Source: Pseudohongiella sp. (lineage in GTDB: Bacteria; Pseudomonadota; Gammaproteobacteria; Pseudomonadales; Pseudohongiellaceae). Taken from it: a stretch of 64,000 nucleotides of DNA. A program made the position numbers and the translations under genes. Numbering within the stretch: position 1 is the first letter of the stretch; the number at the start of each line of letters is the position of its first letter. The notes below the pieces were generated by a model. That model did not search any database and was not told where the DNA came from. It was given only the letters and a program-made list of their open reading frames with translations. Location of the stretch: the NCBI GenBank assembly GCA_030651695.1, contig JAUSCD010000030.1, positions 62,001 to 126,000 on the forward strand, given 5' to 3'. Positions 25,370-34,121 of the stretch are shown here, one piece after another.

Positions 25370-27963
25370 TCAGAAGTTGGCGCGGATGCCAGTCATGTAG
25401 TACCGGCCATAGCGTTCGACCTGATTGGGTGTGCGGGCAGTACCTGAGTAACGCACATCGACAGCATCGTTAAGATTATTGGCGTTTAAATATACCGAGA
25501 GATCTGCCCCCATCAGTTGCCATGGCAAATCATATTTTGCAGAAAGATCCAGACGCTTTTGTGCAGCCCAGTATTCAGCCATGCTGTCGTTTTCTGTGGT
25601 GGACAGCCAGTCGTCACGGAACTGATAGTTCAGGCGCACAGACAGGCGTTCAGTTTCGTAATATACAGAGGTGTTGTAGATTACATCCGAGGTGCCTGGC
25701 AGGCTGAACCTGTTGCCACCGATAGTGGTAAATTCACTGTCAAGTAATGTGATGTTGGCGTTAAATCCGAGGCCATCAAGGAATCTGAAATCTCTCGCAG
25801 TGGCTGGCATGAGATCAGAAATTTGTGCGATCAGGTTGAACTCCAGACCGCTGAGTGAGCCACTTTTACCGTTGATAAAACCCGTGTAACTCCAGCGTTC
25901 TCCAGCAGCGCCTGGCAGATAGATGCCACCGTCAATAGTGGAGCTGTCAGCATAAATTATATTGTCGATACTGCGGTGAAATGCACCTGCAGATAAAAGG
26001 CTGGCATCACCCAGATACCATTCAAGAGAGGTATCAAAACCAACAGATTCCTCTGGCTTCAGGCTGGGATTGCCACCGGTGACCGCCTGGTCAATCGGAT
26101 TGATTGAGGCGGATGCCCGCCACTCATTGTAGGTGAGGCGGATGCCCGCCACTCATTGTAGGTGGGGCGGCTGATGGCAGTGGTTGCTGCGACCCGCAGT
26201 TTTACATTCTCACGCAGGTCAACATTAATGTGCGCGCTCGGCAGTACGTGATTGATGGTGTCGCTGTAGTTTGCAGTTGGACCTTTGCTTTCGTAGTCGG
26301 TTCGCTCAACGCGCGCACCCAGGACCATATTGCCCCAGTCGAAGTCTGTAGTGGTCATGCCATAGGCTGCGGTAATCGTCTCATCGATACTGATGAGCTG
26401 ATCTTGCGGCGCTGTGACACTCAATCCGCCAGCTGCATTGGACCATGCTGCGCGCAATGCCTTATTGTCATAGATAGTGCCACCAATGCTGTTTGTGAAA
26501 TCAGTCTGCCACGGCTGACGACTGTCGTAGGCAGCGATATTTACCGATGCCGGGAAACCTGCCTGAGACACCGCAGTGCCCACGCCCTTGCCTTCGCGAA
26601 TATCATGCTCGGCGCCCAGGCGCATCACAGAGTTGCGCCCCAGCAACTGGATATTGCGTTCCGCATCCAGCTTGAATTTGTTGGCATCGATATCCAGTCC
26701 GGAATCAACAATGATGGCCAGGTTTGCCGCGTAGCGTATATTGGCAATGTCCATCGGGGTGCGGGTAAACGGTGAAAAGATATTTACGATCGGATTGTTC
26801 AGATCGCTGATGTCAAAACTTGCGGCGGCTTGCCCGCCCGCACTGAGTGGTATCGGGAGGAACAGATTGTTTTCTGTTGTAGTTCTGTTAAAACGCGCTT
26901 CCATGAACCAATCGGAAACAGTGAGATCGGCACCCAGCGTATTGGTCAAAGCAGAGTTGTTGTATTCACCATCCTGCAACAAGCGTCTGGCCAGCACCAG
27001 AGACTGATAGCCATCAGTACCCTGAACTTGTGGTTGGCGCAAAGCGTTGGCCCCAGACTGAAATTCGATGACGTATTGGTTGCGCTCTTCATCATCAATG
27101 AATTCACTGTACAGGCTGGAGAAGAAATAACGGCTCATGCTGTCTGAGGGCCGGTATTCAAAGCGGGCACCCCAGGCATTGTCCTCCCGTTTGACGTTAT
27201 AGCTGCGGAAATCTATGGTGTTTAACTGAACCTGATTAGTGGCGGAGTTTAGCTCCATGTCATATTCACGATTGTCCGTGACCTGCTCGCGGCTATTGTG
27301 TGAAGCAAACACCGAGACACCAAAATTTTCGTTAGACCACGATGTTCTGAATGAATAACGTTCAACGTCGCCGTTACCCAGATCCTGCTGACCCAGACCA
27401 AAGTCCGAGGCAACAGACAGTCCTTCTGCATCAAACGGGTTGAATGATTCGATGTTGATATAACCTGATACGGCTTCTCCGGGCATGCCGGGTGTTATCG
27501 CTTTGTTGGCTTCAATACGTCGGGTGATCACTGCGGGGAACGCATCAAACCGGGGAACGCGACCGTTTTCAGCGCCCGGAATACTAAGACCATCTATGGC
27601 CAGTGCGGTATACCGGAACGGAGCACCGCGGAAATTGATGTAGCGTGCCTGGCCCTGGTCGCGCTCTATCGCAAGACCGGGCATACGACCCAGTGAATCT
27701 GCAAGATTCTGGTCAGGGAAACGACCGATGGTGTCAGCAGACACAATGTCCAGATAGTTGTCAGCGTTGCGTTTCGCGTCTATGGCGGCTTTCTGACTGT
27801 CACGGATAGGGCTGCCGATGGTTACCACTTCGGTGATTTCAGTGTCAGCTGCTGTCTGCGCAAATGCCGGTGCGCTTAATACCTGTGTAATAGCTGCAGC
27901 CAACAGCAGATGACGGCGTTTAAATTTTGAAGAAAGTTGTGTCGGTTTAATTGACGTGTTCAT
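25370..27963 (-). pseudogene. TonB-dependent receptor disrupted by a 29-bp tandem duplication
   Basis: An outer-membrane receptor of the Caulobacter/Xanthomonas TonB type, about 850 residues if intact. It starts at ATG 27963 (GGAG 9 nt upstream), with a signal peptide ending at SAPAFAQ. The plug domain includes DTIGRFPDQNLADSLGRMPG, and the barrel ends in aromatic residue F (TGIRANF). At 26106-26163 a 29-bp sequence is repeated exactly. Because 29 is not a multiple of three, the frame breaks: the first part stops at 26059 and the rest continues in another frame to 25370. Deleting one copy restores ...ISRPTYNEWRASASINPID. It may be a pseudogene, a phase-variable gene or an assembly artefact. 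Ligand unknown. Confidence 0.85.
26106..26163. repeat. Perfect 29-bp tandem duplication inside the TonB receptor gene
   Basis: GAGGCGGATGCCCGCCACTC followed by ATTGTAGGT occurs at 26106-26134 and again at 26135-26163 with no mismatch. Each copy encodes the minus-strand peptide TYNEWRASA. The duplication shifts the reading frame by two bases and leaves two overlapping open frames that share this sequence. Confidence 0.97.
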
Positions 27964-27993
27964 GCTATCTGCTCCGATGGTTTTAAATCGTGC

Positions 27994-28010
27994 CGATGAG
28001 TGGCTCATCG
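27994..28010. promoter_or_regulatory. Palindrome in the TonB receptor leader
   Basis: CGATGAG-TGG-CTCATCG is a perfect 7-bp inverted repeat ending about 30 nt upstream of the receptor start codon at 27963. It could be an operator or a leader hairpin. No Fur-box resemblance was seen. Confidence 0.4.
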
Positions 28011-28106
28011 ATCTCGCAGGCATGCTGAGCTTGAAATATGACGATTGGATGAAAAAAAGCTTGTTGCAGGAAATGAGATATCTTTTAAAAATTAATTTGC
28101 GCCAAT

Positions 28107-29213
28107 TCAGCTGTTTGCGGCATTCATATAAATGCGTTCGGCCGCACAGCACAAGCGATACCGATAGCGGCTGCTGCGCATATCACGCTCGGTTTCAAAT
28201 AAAAACTCAGTGGCCAGCTCCTCACCCAGTGCGTCAAATAGCTCATCTTTAATCTTGTTGCGATTCTGATCGAGGATCTTGCTGCGCAAACCATGCTCCT
28301 TCAGGTCATTGATGGCTTTCTGATGTCCGCCAAAGTTTTCCATCAAAGTGATCAGCGCCGTGGCCTGCCTGCGATCGGGTCTGTCGGCTGCCGGATTTAA
28401 TATCCAGCCGTCGTCAATATTCTGCACACGTTGCATGGCGTACCATGCGTAGTAGAAATAAGGTGTTTTGGGCAAAGCAATGCTGATGCCGTGAATCAGT
28501 ACATGGTGAGAGCTGTGATGGAAATGTATGGAGGGTTTCGCGGCCACGATGGCAAGCGCTGTTTCGAGAGTGACCTCTGCGCTTGCATAGCGGCGCATGG
28601 CCAGCATAAACCACTGGTTTTCTGTCAGATCTTCAAGCTCCGAAGCATTTAATTTCTGCAGGATCTGGCGGATATATACCGCTTGAATCCCACGGTCACG
28701 CAAAGCATCGAACATTTTTTTCTGATTGGCGCACAAAGGCACAGGAAGCAGCCACCAGCAACTCATCAGCAACAAGGCCATCGTCAGATTTGCACCGATC
28801 AGAACCGGGTAGTTCAACTGACAATCCAGCGAGAACTCGGCCTGATCGATTTCGCTGCCCCGGCTCCAGTTCACAGCGATCCTGCGTGAAGCCGGAACGA
28901 TGTTTCTGGCTTCCGGTACGTGCTGGCTCAGCCGCAACAAGCCTGTGTTGCACGTCTGCAAAACAGGCAGCAGACCTTCAATACGAATCTGCTGCAGATC
29001 TTCCAGTATCTGCTGATTGACGTGTGAAAATACTTCGCGGTCAGCAAAGCTGTATCTCAGAGATTCTGTCAGGCGTTCAGGTAATTGCGCAGTCAGGTCT
29101 TTTTGCAGATCAAGCCGTGCAGTAGTCAGTGCAATAAAAACACTCAGACTTGCCATCAGCAGTGACAGGATCAGGGTGCCTGCTGCAAACCAAACCGAGT
29201 TGCGTGTCGGCAT
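28107..29213 (-). CDS. Membrane protein of unknown function with cytoplasmic C-terminal domain
   Basis: A 368-residue protein that I do not recognise. It has two membrane spans, at about 8-32 and about 140-165, enclosing a periplasmic loop of roughly 110 residues, and then a cytoplasmic part of about 200 residues. The C-terminal segment (YFYYAWYAMQRVQNIDDGW, then LDQNRNKIKDELFDALG) could be a winged-helix-like DNA-binding domain, with the latter stretch as recognition helix; this is only a guess. The start at 29213 overlaps the stop of the binding-protein-like gene as TGATG, so the two products are probably partners. The TonB receptor gene follows after 143 bp. Confidence 0.7.
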   Translation of the reverse strand: MPTRNSVWFAAGTLILSLLMASLSVFIALTTARLDLQKDLTAQLPERLTESLRYSFADREVFSHVNQQILEDLQQIRIEGLLPVLQTCNTGLLRLSQHVPEARNIVPASRRIAVNWSRGSEIDQAEFSLDCQLNYPVLIGANLTMALLLMSCWWLLPVPLCANQKKMFDALRDRGIQAVYIRQILQKLNASELEDLTENQWFMLAMRRYASAEVTLETALAIVAAKPSIHFHHSSHHVLIHGISIALPKTPYFYYAWYAMQRVQNIDDGWILNPAADRPDRRQATALITLMENFGGHQKAINDLKEHGLRSKILDQNRNKIKDELFDALGEELATEFLFETERDMRSSRYRYRLCCAAERIYMNAANS

Positions 29214-30091
29214 CAACAGTCCCCGTTGACCTGGGTATGGCTTTTGATCCCTTGCCACAACGGTGCCAGCAGTTCCAGTGCGTCGATGATGTCGCAGCGC
29301 AATTCATGCTGTTGCAAATCCTTGCGGATAAAGAATGTCGCTGCGGTGGCTGAATTGTCCAGCAGAGTCCGATGAACCGGCTGCCCGGCGGGGAAGGCGA
29401 GCCCACCGGTCATCAGATCTATCTCGCCACGATAGAAACTGTCGTAGAGAGTGCTGGTGTCGTCAAAATAAACCGGAATGATGTCGTTTTGATGACTGTT
29501 GACAGTTCTGAGCGAGCGCAGCGGTAGCAAGTGGTGTGTATGGCTGCTGACGTCACTCAGCAGGCCGATGCGTTTGCCGCGAAAATATTCTGCTGTCATT
29601 ACCGGCGTACTCTGCAAGCTGAGCCAGAAAACTGCATAGTTGTCATAGTGCAGCAGAATGTCGTAGTAGTTGTGCAGGTCCGGCAACAAACCAGTGAGAA
29701 AGTGCTCCCGGTTCCAGATCACATCGTAGTTTTCGTTGACCAGGTCGCCCGTGGTCAGCTCGGTTCGCGGACGCCAGGAGACGTCGACGCCTGTGAAAAG
29801 TTGTTGTACGGATTCGCGTTCGCATAACAGCCCTGCCATGTCGGCTGCCATGGCAGGAGTGACCATCAGCAGCCGTAATCGACTACCGGGCCCACTGTTG
29901 TCTGTTGCCCGGTAAGCTGACGGAATGTCGCAGCTATGCTCGTAATAGTGCCCCAGTTCCACTGCAGAGCTGGTCTGTCGGGACAACAAAAAAATCGCCA
30001 GCAGGCAAATAATGCCCGCTCCCGATAACACAACTGGACGCAAAAAGGCCGCAAACCGGCCGCCCTGGCGCCAATCATTCAAAAAGCGCAT
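29213..30091 (-). CDS. Membrane-anchored periplasmic binding-protein-like protein
   Basis: A protein of about 292 residues with one N-terminal membrane span (LSGAGIICLLAIFLLS) and a periplasmic domain. The pattern RLRLLMVTPAMAADM..., YDVIWNREHFL, GKRIGLLSDVSSHTHHLLPL, and DSFYRGEIDLMTGGLAF resembles a two-lobe solute-binding protein of the phosphonate/PhnD-like type; this is weak similarity. ATG at 30091 is used; a GTG lies 6 bp upstream. It is translationally coupled (TGATG) to the membrane protein gene, with no ABC permease nearby, so sensing rather than transport is suggested. Confidence 0.62.
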   Translation of the reverse strand: MRFLNDWRQGGRFAAFLRPVVLSGAGIICLLAIFLLSRQTSSAVELGHYYEHSCDIPSAYRATDNSGPGSRLRLLMVTPAMAADMAGLLCERESVQQLFTGVDVSWRPRTELTTGDLVNENYDVIWNREHFLTGLLPDLHNYYDILLHYDNYAVFWLSLQSTPVMTAEYFRGKRIGLLSDVSSHTHHLLPLRSLRTVNSHQNDIIPVYFDDTSTLYDSFYRGEIDLMTGGLAFPAGQPVHRTLLDNSATAATFFIRKDLQQHELRCDIIDALELLAPLWQGIKSHTQVNGDC

Positions 30092-30195
30092 AAGCACCCA
30101 CCAATGTAGTCGATGGTGCCAGCGTATGACATGTTTGTTGCAGATTTATTACAGTGGGTCTGCTGCAGTAGTGCAAAGGCCTTGATTTAAGCCCA

Positions 30196-30225
30196 TTGAC
30201 GGACAACCCTCGCTTGCACCATATT
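30196..30225 (+). promoter_or_regulatory. Candidate promoter of talB
   Basis: TTGACG (30196-30201) and CATATT (30220-30225) are spaced 18 bp apart, 33 nt upstream of the talB start. The -35 box matches 5 of 6 consensus positions and the -10 box 4 of 6. Confidence 0.4.
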
Positions 30226-30258
30226 CGACACTTGCTACCAAAAATATTGGAAAAGGAC

Positions 30259-31206
30259 ATGAACAAACTGCAGGCGCTCAAACAAATGACAACCGTGGTG
30301 GCGGATACCGGTGATGTCGATGCCATCAGCCGCTTTACTCCCGAGGATGCCACCACCAATCCTTCCCTGATTCTGAATGCGGCGCGCCAACCTCAGTATG
30401 CTGACCTGGTAGAAGACGCCATCAGCTTTGGTCAGAACAACGGATCAGGCAGGGATGCAAAGCTGGATGCTGCACTGGACAAGCTGGCAGTCAATTTTGG
30501 TGAGCGCATCACACAGATTGTACCCGGCTACGTCTCCACCGAAGCCGATGCCTGCCTGTCATTTGATACCGAAGGGACTTTACGCAAAGCCCACCGTTTG
30601 CTCGAGCTCTACTCCCAGGCCGGCGTCGATACCTCGCGTATCCTGATTAAAATCGCAGCAACCTGGGAAGGCATTCAGGCTGCCCGCAAACTGGAAAAAG
30701 AAGGCATCAAGTGCAACCTGACCCTGTTGTTCGGATTCAATCAGGCTGTTGCCTGTGCCGAAGCTGGGGTGTTCCTGATCTCCCCGTTTGTAGGCAGAAT
30801 TCTGGACTGGTACAAAGCCAGTACCGGAAAGGAATACACCGCTGCCGACGACCCTGGTGTGTTATCGGTGCAGCGCATTTACCGCTACTATAAAACCCAC
30901 GGCTACCAGACCGTCGTGATGGGCGCGAGTTTCCGCAATACCGGAGAAATAGAAGCGCTTGCCGGGTGCGACCGTCTGACCATTTCTCCCGGATTGCTGG
31001 AGCAGCTGGAAAAAGACGAGTCCCCGCTGCTTCGCCAGCTCGATCCGTCGCAGCCAGCAACTGATGCCCGCATCAGCCTGCCGGAAGCACACTTTCGCTG
31101 GCACCTGAATGAAGACGCTATGGCTACGGACAAACTCTCTGATGGCATCCGGAAGTTCCATGCGGACTATCTGGTTTTGCGGAAAATGTTGGCGGAGCGT
31201 ATTTAG
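30259..31206 (+). CDS. talB: Transaldolase B
   Basis: A 315-residue enzyme of the non-oxidative pentose phosphate pathway that moves a dihydroxyacetone unit from sedoheptulose 7-phosphate to glyceraldehyde 3-phosphate. The Schiff-base lysine is K131 in [16 protein letters not shown], matching K132 of the E. coli enzyme. The N-terminus ([19 protein letters not shown]) is typical. ATG at 30259 is chosen because GGAAAAGG lies just upstream. An in-frame start at 30196 would add 21 unrelated residues. It appears monocistronic and is followed by a hairpin. Confidence 0.96.
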   Translation: MNKLQALKQMTTVVADTGDVDAISRFTPEDATTNPSLILNAARQPQYADLVEDAISFGQNNGSGRDAKLDAALDKLAVNFGERITQIVPGYVSTEADACLSFDTEGTLRKAHRLLELYSQAGVDTSRILIKIAATWEGIQAARKLEKEGIKCNLTLLFGFNQAVACAEAGVFLISPFVGRILDWYKASTGKEYTAADDPGVLSVQRIYRYYKTHGYQTVVMGASFRNTGEIEALAGCDRLTISPGLLEQLEKDESPLLRQLDPSQPATDARISLPEAHFRWHLNEDAMATDKLSDGIRKFHADYLVLRKMLAERI

Positions 31207-31230
31207 GCTGTATTTATTGAAACTGTGGTC

Positions 31231-31398
31231 GCCCCGGAAGGGCCGATCTGCCACCACCCGACCCTTCCGGGGCTCACTCCGATTCGGCTGTAGTTGCAGT
31301 CGGCGTGGCCACTGGCAAACTCTCGGACGGCATATGGGGCTTTGCGGGCAATGGCTGGTGAGAAGATGCGGCCGGTCCGGCACATACGCCCCTTCCCG
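31231..31398. repeat. Intergenic inverted-repeat element, copy 2, with terminator-like hairpin
   Basis: GCCCCGGAAGGG (31231-31242) and CCCTTCCGGGGC (31262-31273) form a perfect 12-bp stem shortly after talB; no T-run follows, so terminator activity is uncertain. The same gap carries GCTCACTCCGATT (31272-31284), the reverse complement of a segment in the 16.96-17.15 kb element, and AGATGCGGCCGGTCCGGCAC (31364-31383), identical to it over 20 bases. These look like degenerate members of one dispersed intergenic repeat. Confidence 0.7.
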
Positions 31399-31425
31399 AT
31401 GCGCTCTCTCAAAAACCTGTCCGGA

Positions 31426-32025
31426 TCAAGCAGAAAGCTTCACAGCAATCTCTGCCACCCGCTTGCCCTGATGCCTCGCGATCGCGAGCTCACGGTCATC
31501 CGGCTGTCGTGAGCCATCGGGACCAGCCAGCGTTGTCGCCCCATAAGGCGTGCCGCCGCTTACCTTGGAAACATCAAACATCTCCGGCGTTGTATAACCC
31601 AACGGTACAATCGTCATGCCATGGTGCGCCAATGTCGTCCAGGTTGAAGTAATCGTCATTTCCTGCCCGCCACCTGTGCCGGTAGACGCAAAAACACTCG
31701 CCACTTTGCCCGCCAAAGCCCCCTTGGCCCACAAACCACCAGTCTGATCCAGGAAAGTGCGCATCTGCCCCGACATATTGCCAAAGCGGGTAGGCACACC
31801 AAAAATGATTGCATCATAATCGCCCAGCTCGCCCGGTGTGGCGACGGCAGCAGCCTGCTCTGACTTGCCCCCCGCACTCCGGAATGCGTCTGCCGGCATG
31901 GTCTCAGGAACCCGTTTGATGGTAACCTCAACACCGCTGACAGTGGCCGCGCCTTCAGCGACCGCGTTTGCCATGGTTTCGATGTGTCCGTACATGGAAT
32001 GGTAAAGCACGAGTACCTTGGTCAT
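31426..32025 (-). CDS. wrbA: NAD(P)H:quinone oxidoreductase, WrbA family
   Basis: A 199-residue FMN flavodoxin-like enzyme that reduces quinones by two electrons and so limits redox stress. The N-terminal phosphate-binding loop is [19 protein letters not shown]. Typical later motifs are [33 protein letters not shown] and [11 protein letters not shown]. Length is normal. It is divergent from sppA. An AGGAGACAC motif precedes the ATG on the minus strand. Confidence 0.95.
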   Translation of the reverse strand: MTKVLVLYHSMYGHIETMANAVAEGAATVSGVEVTIKRVPETMPADAFRSAGGKSEQAAAVATPGELGDYDAIIFGVPTRFGNMSGQMRTFLDQTGGLWAKGALAGKVASVFASTGTGGGQEMTITSTWTTLAHHGMTIVPLGYTTPEMFDVSKVSGGTPYGATTLAGPDGSRQPDDRELAIARHQGKRVAEIAVKLSA

Positions 32026-32161
32026 GATGTGTCTCCTTGCGAAATTGGATTCATTTGATGGTCGTAGGATAAACAGAAGTTCTTCGATGAATGATGCAAA
32101 AATTCCGCCCGAACAATCGATAAATCCGATATGAATTCAACTTGAACGAGAGCTGCTGCTA

Positions 32162-34039
32162 ATGAGAGCAATGTTTTCCCTGCTGGGACGAATTATTGAT
32201 GCCCTGGGCCTGTTTGTAGGCCGGGTGCTGATTGTGCTGGTGCTGGGTATTGTGTTGTTTCTGATTTTTTCAGGGCCATCAGCGCCGCAGGTGCCATCAG
32301 AAACTGCTTTGGTGCTGGCGCCTTCAGGCGTGGTGACCGAGCAGCAGCCGGCTGTCAGTACGTTTGATCTGATTGTAGGATCCGGCTTGCCAAGAGGATC
32401 GGTGTTGCAGGATATGACCGCAGCGCTGGACCGCGCTACCGAAGATGACCGCATCAAGGTGCTGGTAATTGATTCACGCGATCTGTTGTCTGTCAGCCCT
32501 GCACAATTGGAAACGCTGGGCAATGCCATCGGGCGTTTCCGCGAGACCGGCAAACCCGTATATGCTTTTGGTGAGTCGTTTAACCAGCATCAGTATGCGC
32601 TGGCTTCCTACGCCGACAGCATCATGTTGCACCCCATGGGCAGTGTGCTGATCAATGGGTACGGCGGCAGCCAGCTGTTTTTCCGTGATCTGCTGGATCG
32701 ATTGAATATCAACGTTCATATTTTCCGGGTGGGCGAATTCAAATCCGCCGCAGAACCGTTTACACGTATGGATATGTCTGATGAGTCCCGCACAGACAGT
32801 CAGGCGCTGGTGAATTCGCTGTGGAATCGTTATCTGGAACGGGTAGCAGGCAACCGGGAGATCGCACCCGAAGCTCTGCAGAATTATGCCGACGAATATG
32901 CTCCGCGCCTGTTAAGCGTGGGGGGCGATATGGCGCGTGTGGCATTTGAGGCTGGGCTGGTCGACAACATCGCTGGCGCGGACAGTTTTCGTCGTCTGGT
33001 GGCCGCTACTGTCGGGGTTGAAAATGGCAGCTTCCGTCAGATCCATTTTGAAGATTATCTTTACGCAAGCTTTGTGCCGCAACGGGTGCTCGCTGACCGT
33101 GTCGGTATTATAGTGGCGCAGGGCACCATCATGCCCGGCCAGCAAGGACCCGGTCTTGTCGGTGCTGACTCGGTTGTGGAACTGATCCGCGAGGCTCAGC
33201 GCGACAACTCTATTCGTTCGGTGGTCATGCGTATTGATTCCCCCGGCGGATCAGCGTTGGCGTCCGAAGAGATTCGCGCTGCGCTCGAACAGCTGCAGCA
33301 GGCTGGCAAGCCGGTTGTGGTGTCGATGGGCGGCACAGCGGCATCCGGCGGTTACTGGATAGCGGCGACCGCTGACGAGATTTGGGCATCACCTGCCACC
33401 GTCACCGGGTCAATTGGTGTTATCGGCATCATCCCGACTTTTGAGGATGCGCTCGATTATCTGGGCGTTGGCGTTGATGGCGTGGGTACTACCGCGTTGT
33501 CGCGAGCCGGCGATCCGTTGAGCGGCCTGAACGAAACCATGCAGGTAATTTTTCAGAGCAATGTGGAAGATGCTTACCGGCGCTTTTTGCAACTGGTAGC
33601 AGACGGTCGAAATATGAGTGTGCCAGACGTAGACCGGGTAGCGCAGGGCAGGGTCTGGACCGGAGAACAGGCAATGTCGCTGGGTCTGGTGGATTCGCTG
33701 GGTGATCTGGATCAGGCTGTCAACGCAGCCGCGCAACTCGCCGGCCTCAATGAGTGGCAGAGTGTATACCTGCAGCGCCAATTAAGCCCGGGTGAGCAGT
33801 TACTGGTGCGCATGATGGATACCATGGGAGCAACACAAGCCATGGTATCGTGGCGGCAGAGCGCAGGAATGGCGTTAACCGGCGGGATCAGCTCTGCTCT
33901 TGGTACGGTGCTGCCGTCCCTGCCGCAGCCATTGCGCATGCAATGGCAGGCGTTGCTGGATCTGGTGTTGCCCGGCAATATTGCGCCTGAGCGCCTGCGG
34001 CTGGTGATGGTCTGCGAGACATGTCAGGGCTTGCGTTAA
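32162..34039 (+). CDS. sppA: Signal peptide peptidase SppA, 67-kDa type
   Basis: A 625-residue inner-membrane protease that degrades cleaved signal peptides in the periplasm. One N-terminal membrane span (LIVLVLGIVLFLIFS) is followed by two tandem peptidase S49 domains. The catalytic lysine is in FRVGEFKSAAEPF in the first domain, and the nucleophilic serine in MGGTAASGGYWIAA in the second, as in the E. coli protein. RIDSPGGSALASEEIR is also present. The length is normal. ATG at 32162 is used; ATG at 32171 is possible. Confidence 0.95.
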   Translation: MRAMFSLLGRIIDALGLFVGRVLIVLVLGIVLFLIFSGPSAPQVPSETALVLAPSGVVTEQQPAVSTFDLIVGSGLPRGSVLQDMTAALDRATEDDRIKVLVIDSRDLLSVSPAQLETLGNAIGRFRETGKPVYAFGESFNQHQYALASYADSIMLHPMGSVLINGYGGSQLFFRDLLDRLNINVHIFRVGEFKSAAEPFTRMDMSDESRTDSQALVNSLWNRYLERVAGNREIAPEALQNYADEYAPRLLSVGGDMARVAFEAGLVDNIAGADSFRRLVAATVGVENGSFRQIHFEDYLYASFVPQRVLADRVGIIVAQGTIMPGQQGPGLVGADSVVELIREAQRDNSIRSVVMRIDSPGGSALASEEIRAALEQLQQAGKPVVVSMGGTAASGGYWIAATADEIWASPATVTGSIGVIGIIPTFEDALDYLGVGVDGVGTTALSRAGDPLSGLNETMQVIFQSNVEDAYRRFLQLVADGRNMSVPDVDRVAQGRVWTGEQAMSLGLVDSLGDLDQAVNAAAQLAGLNEWQSVYLQRQLSPGEQLLVRMMDTMGATQAMVSWRQSAGMALTGGISSALGTVLPSLPQPLRMQWQALLDLVLPGNIAPERLRLVMVCETCQGLR

Positions 34040-34121
34040 CCTGATCAAGTCCTTGGGCAAACTTTACTGCAGGCCATAACGTCAAACTCTGGTCAGTGAA
34101 CCCGCCAAAGGTCTGGAAATC

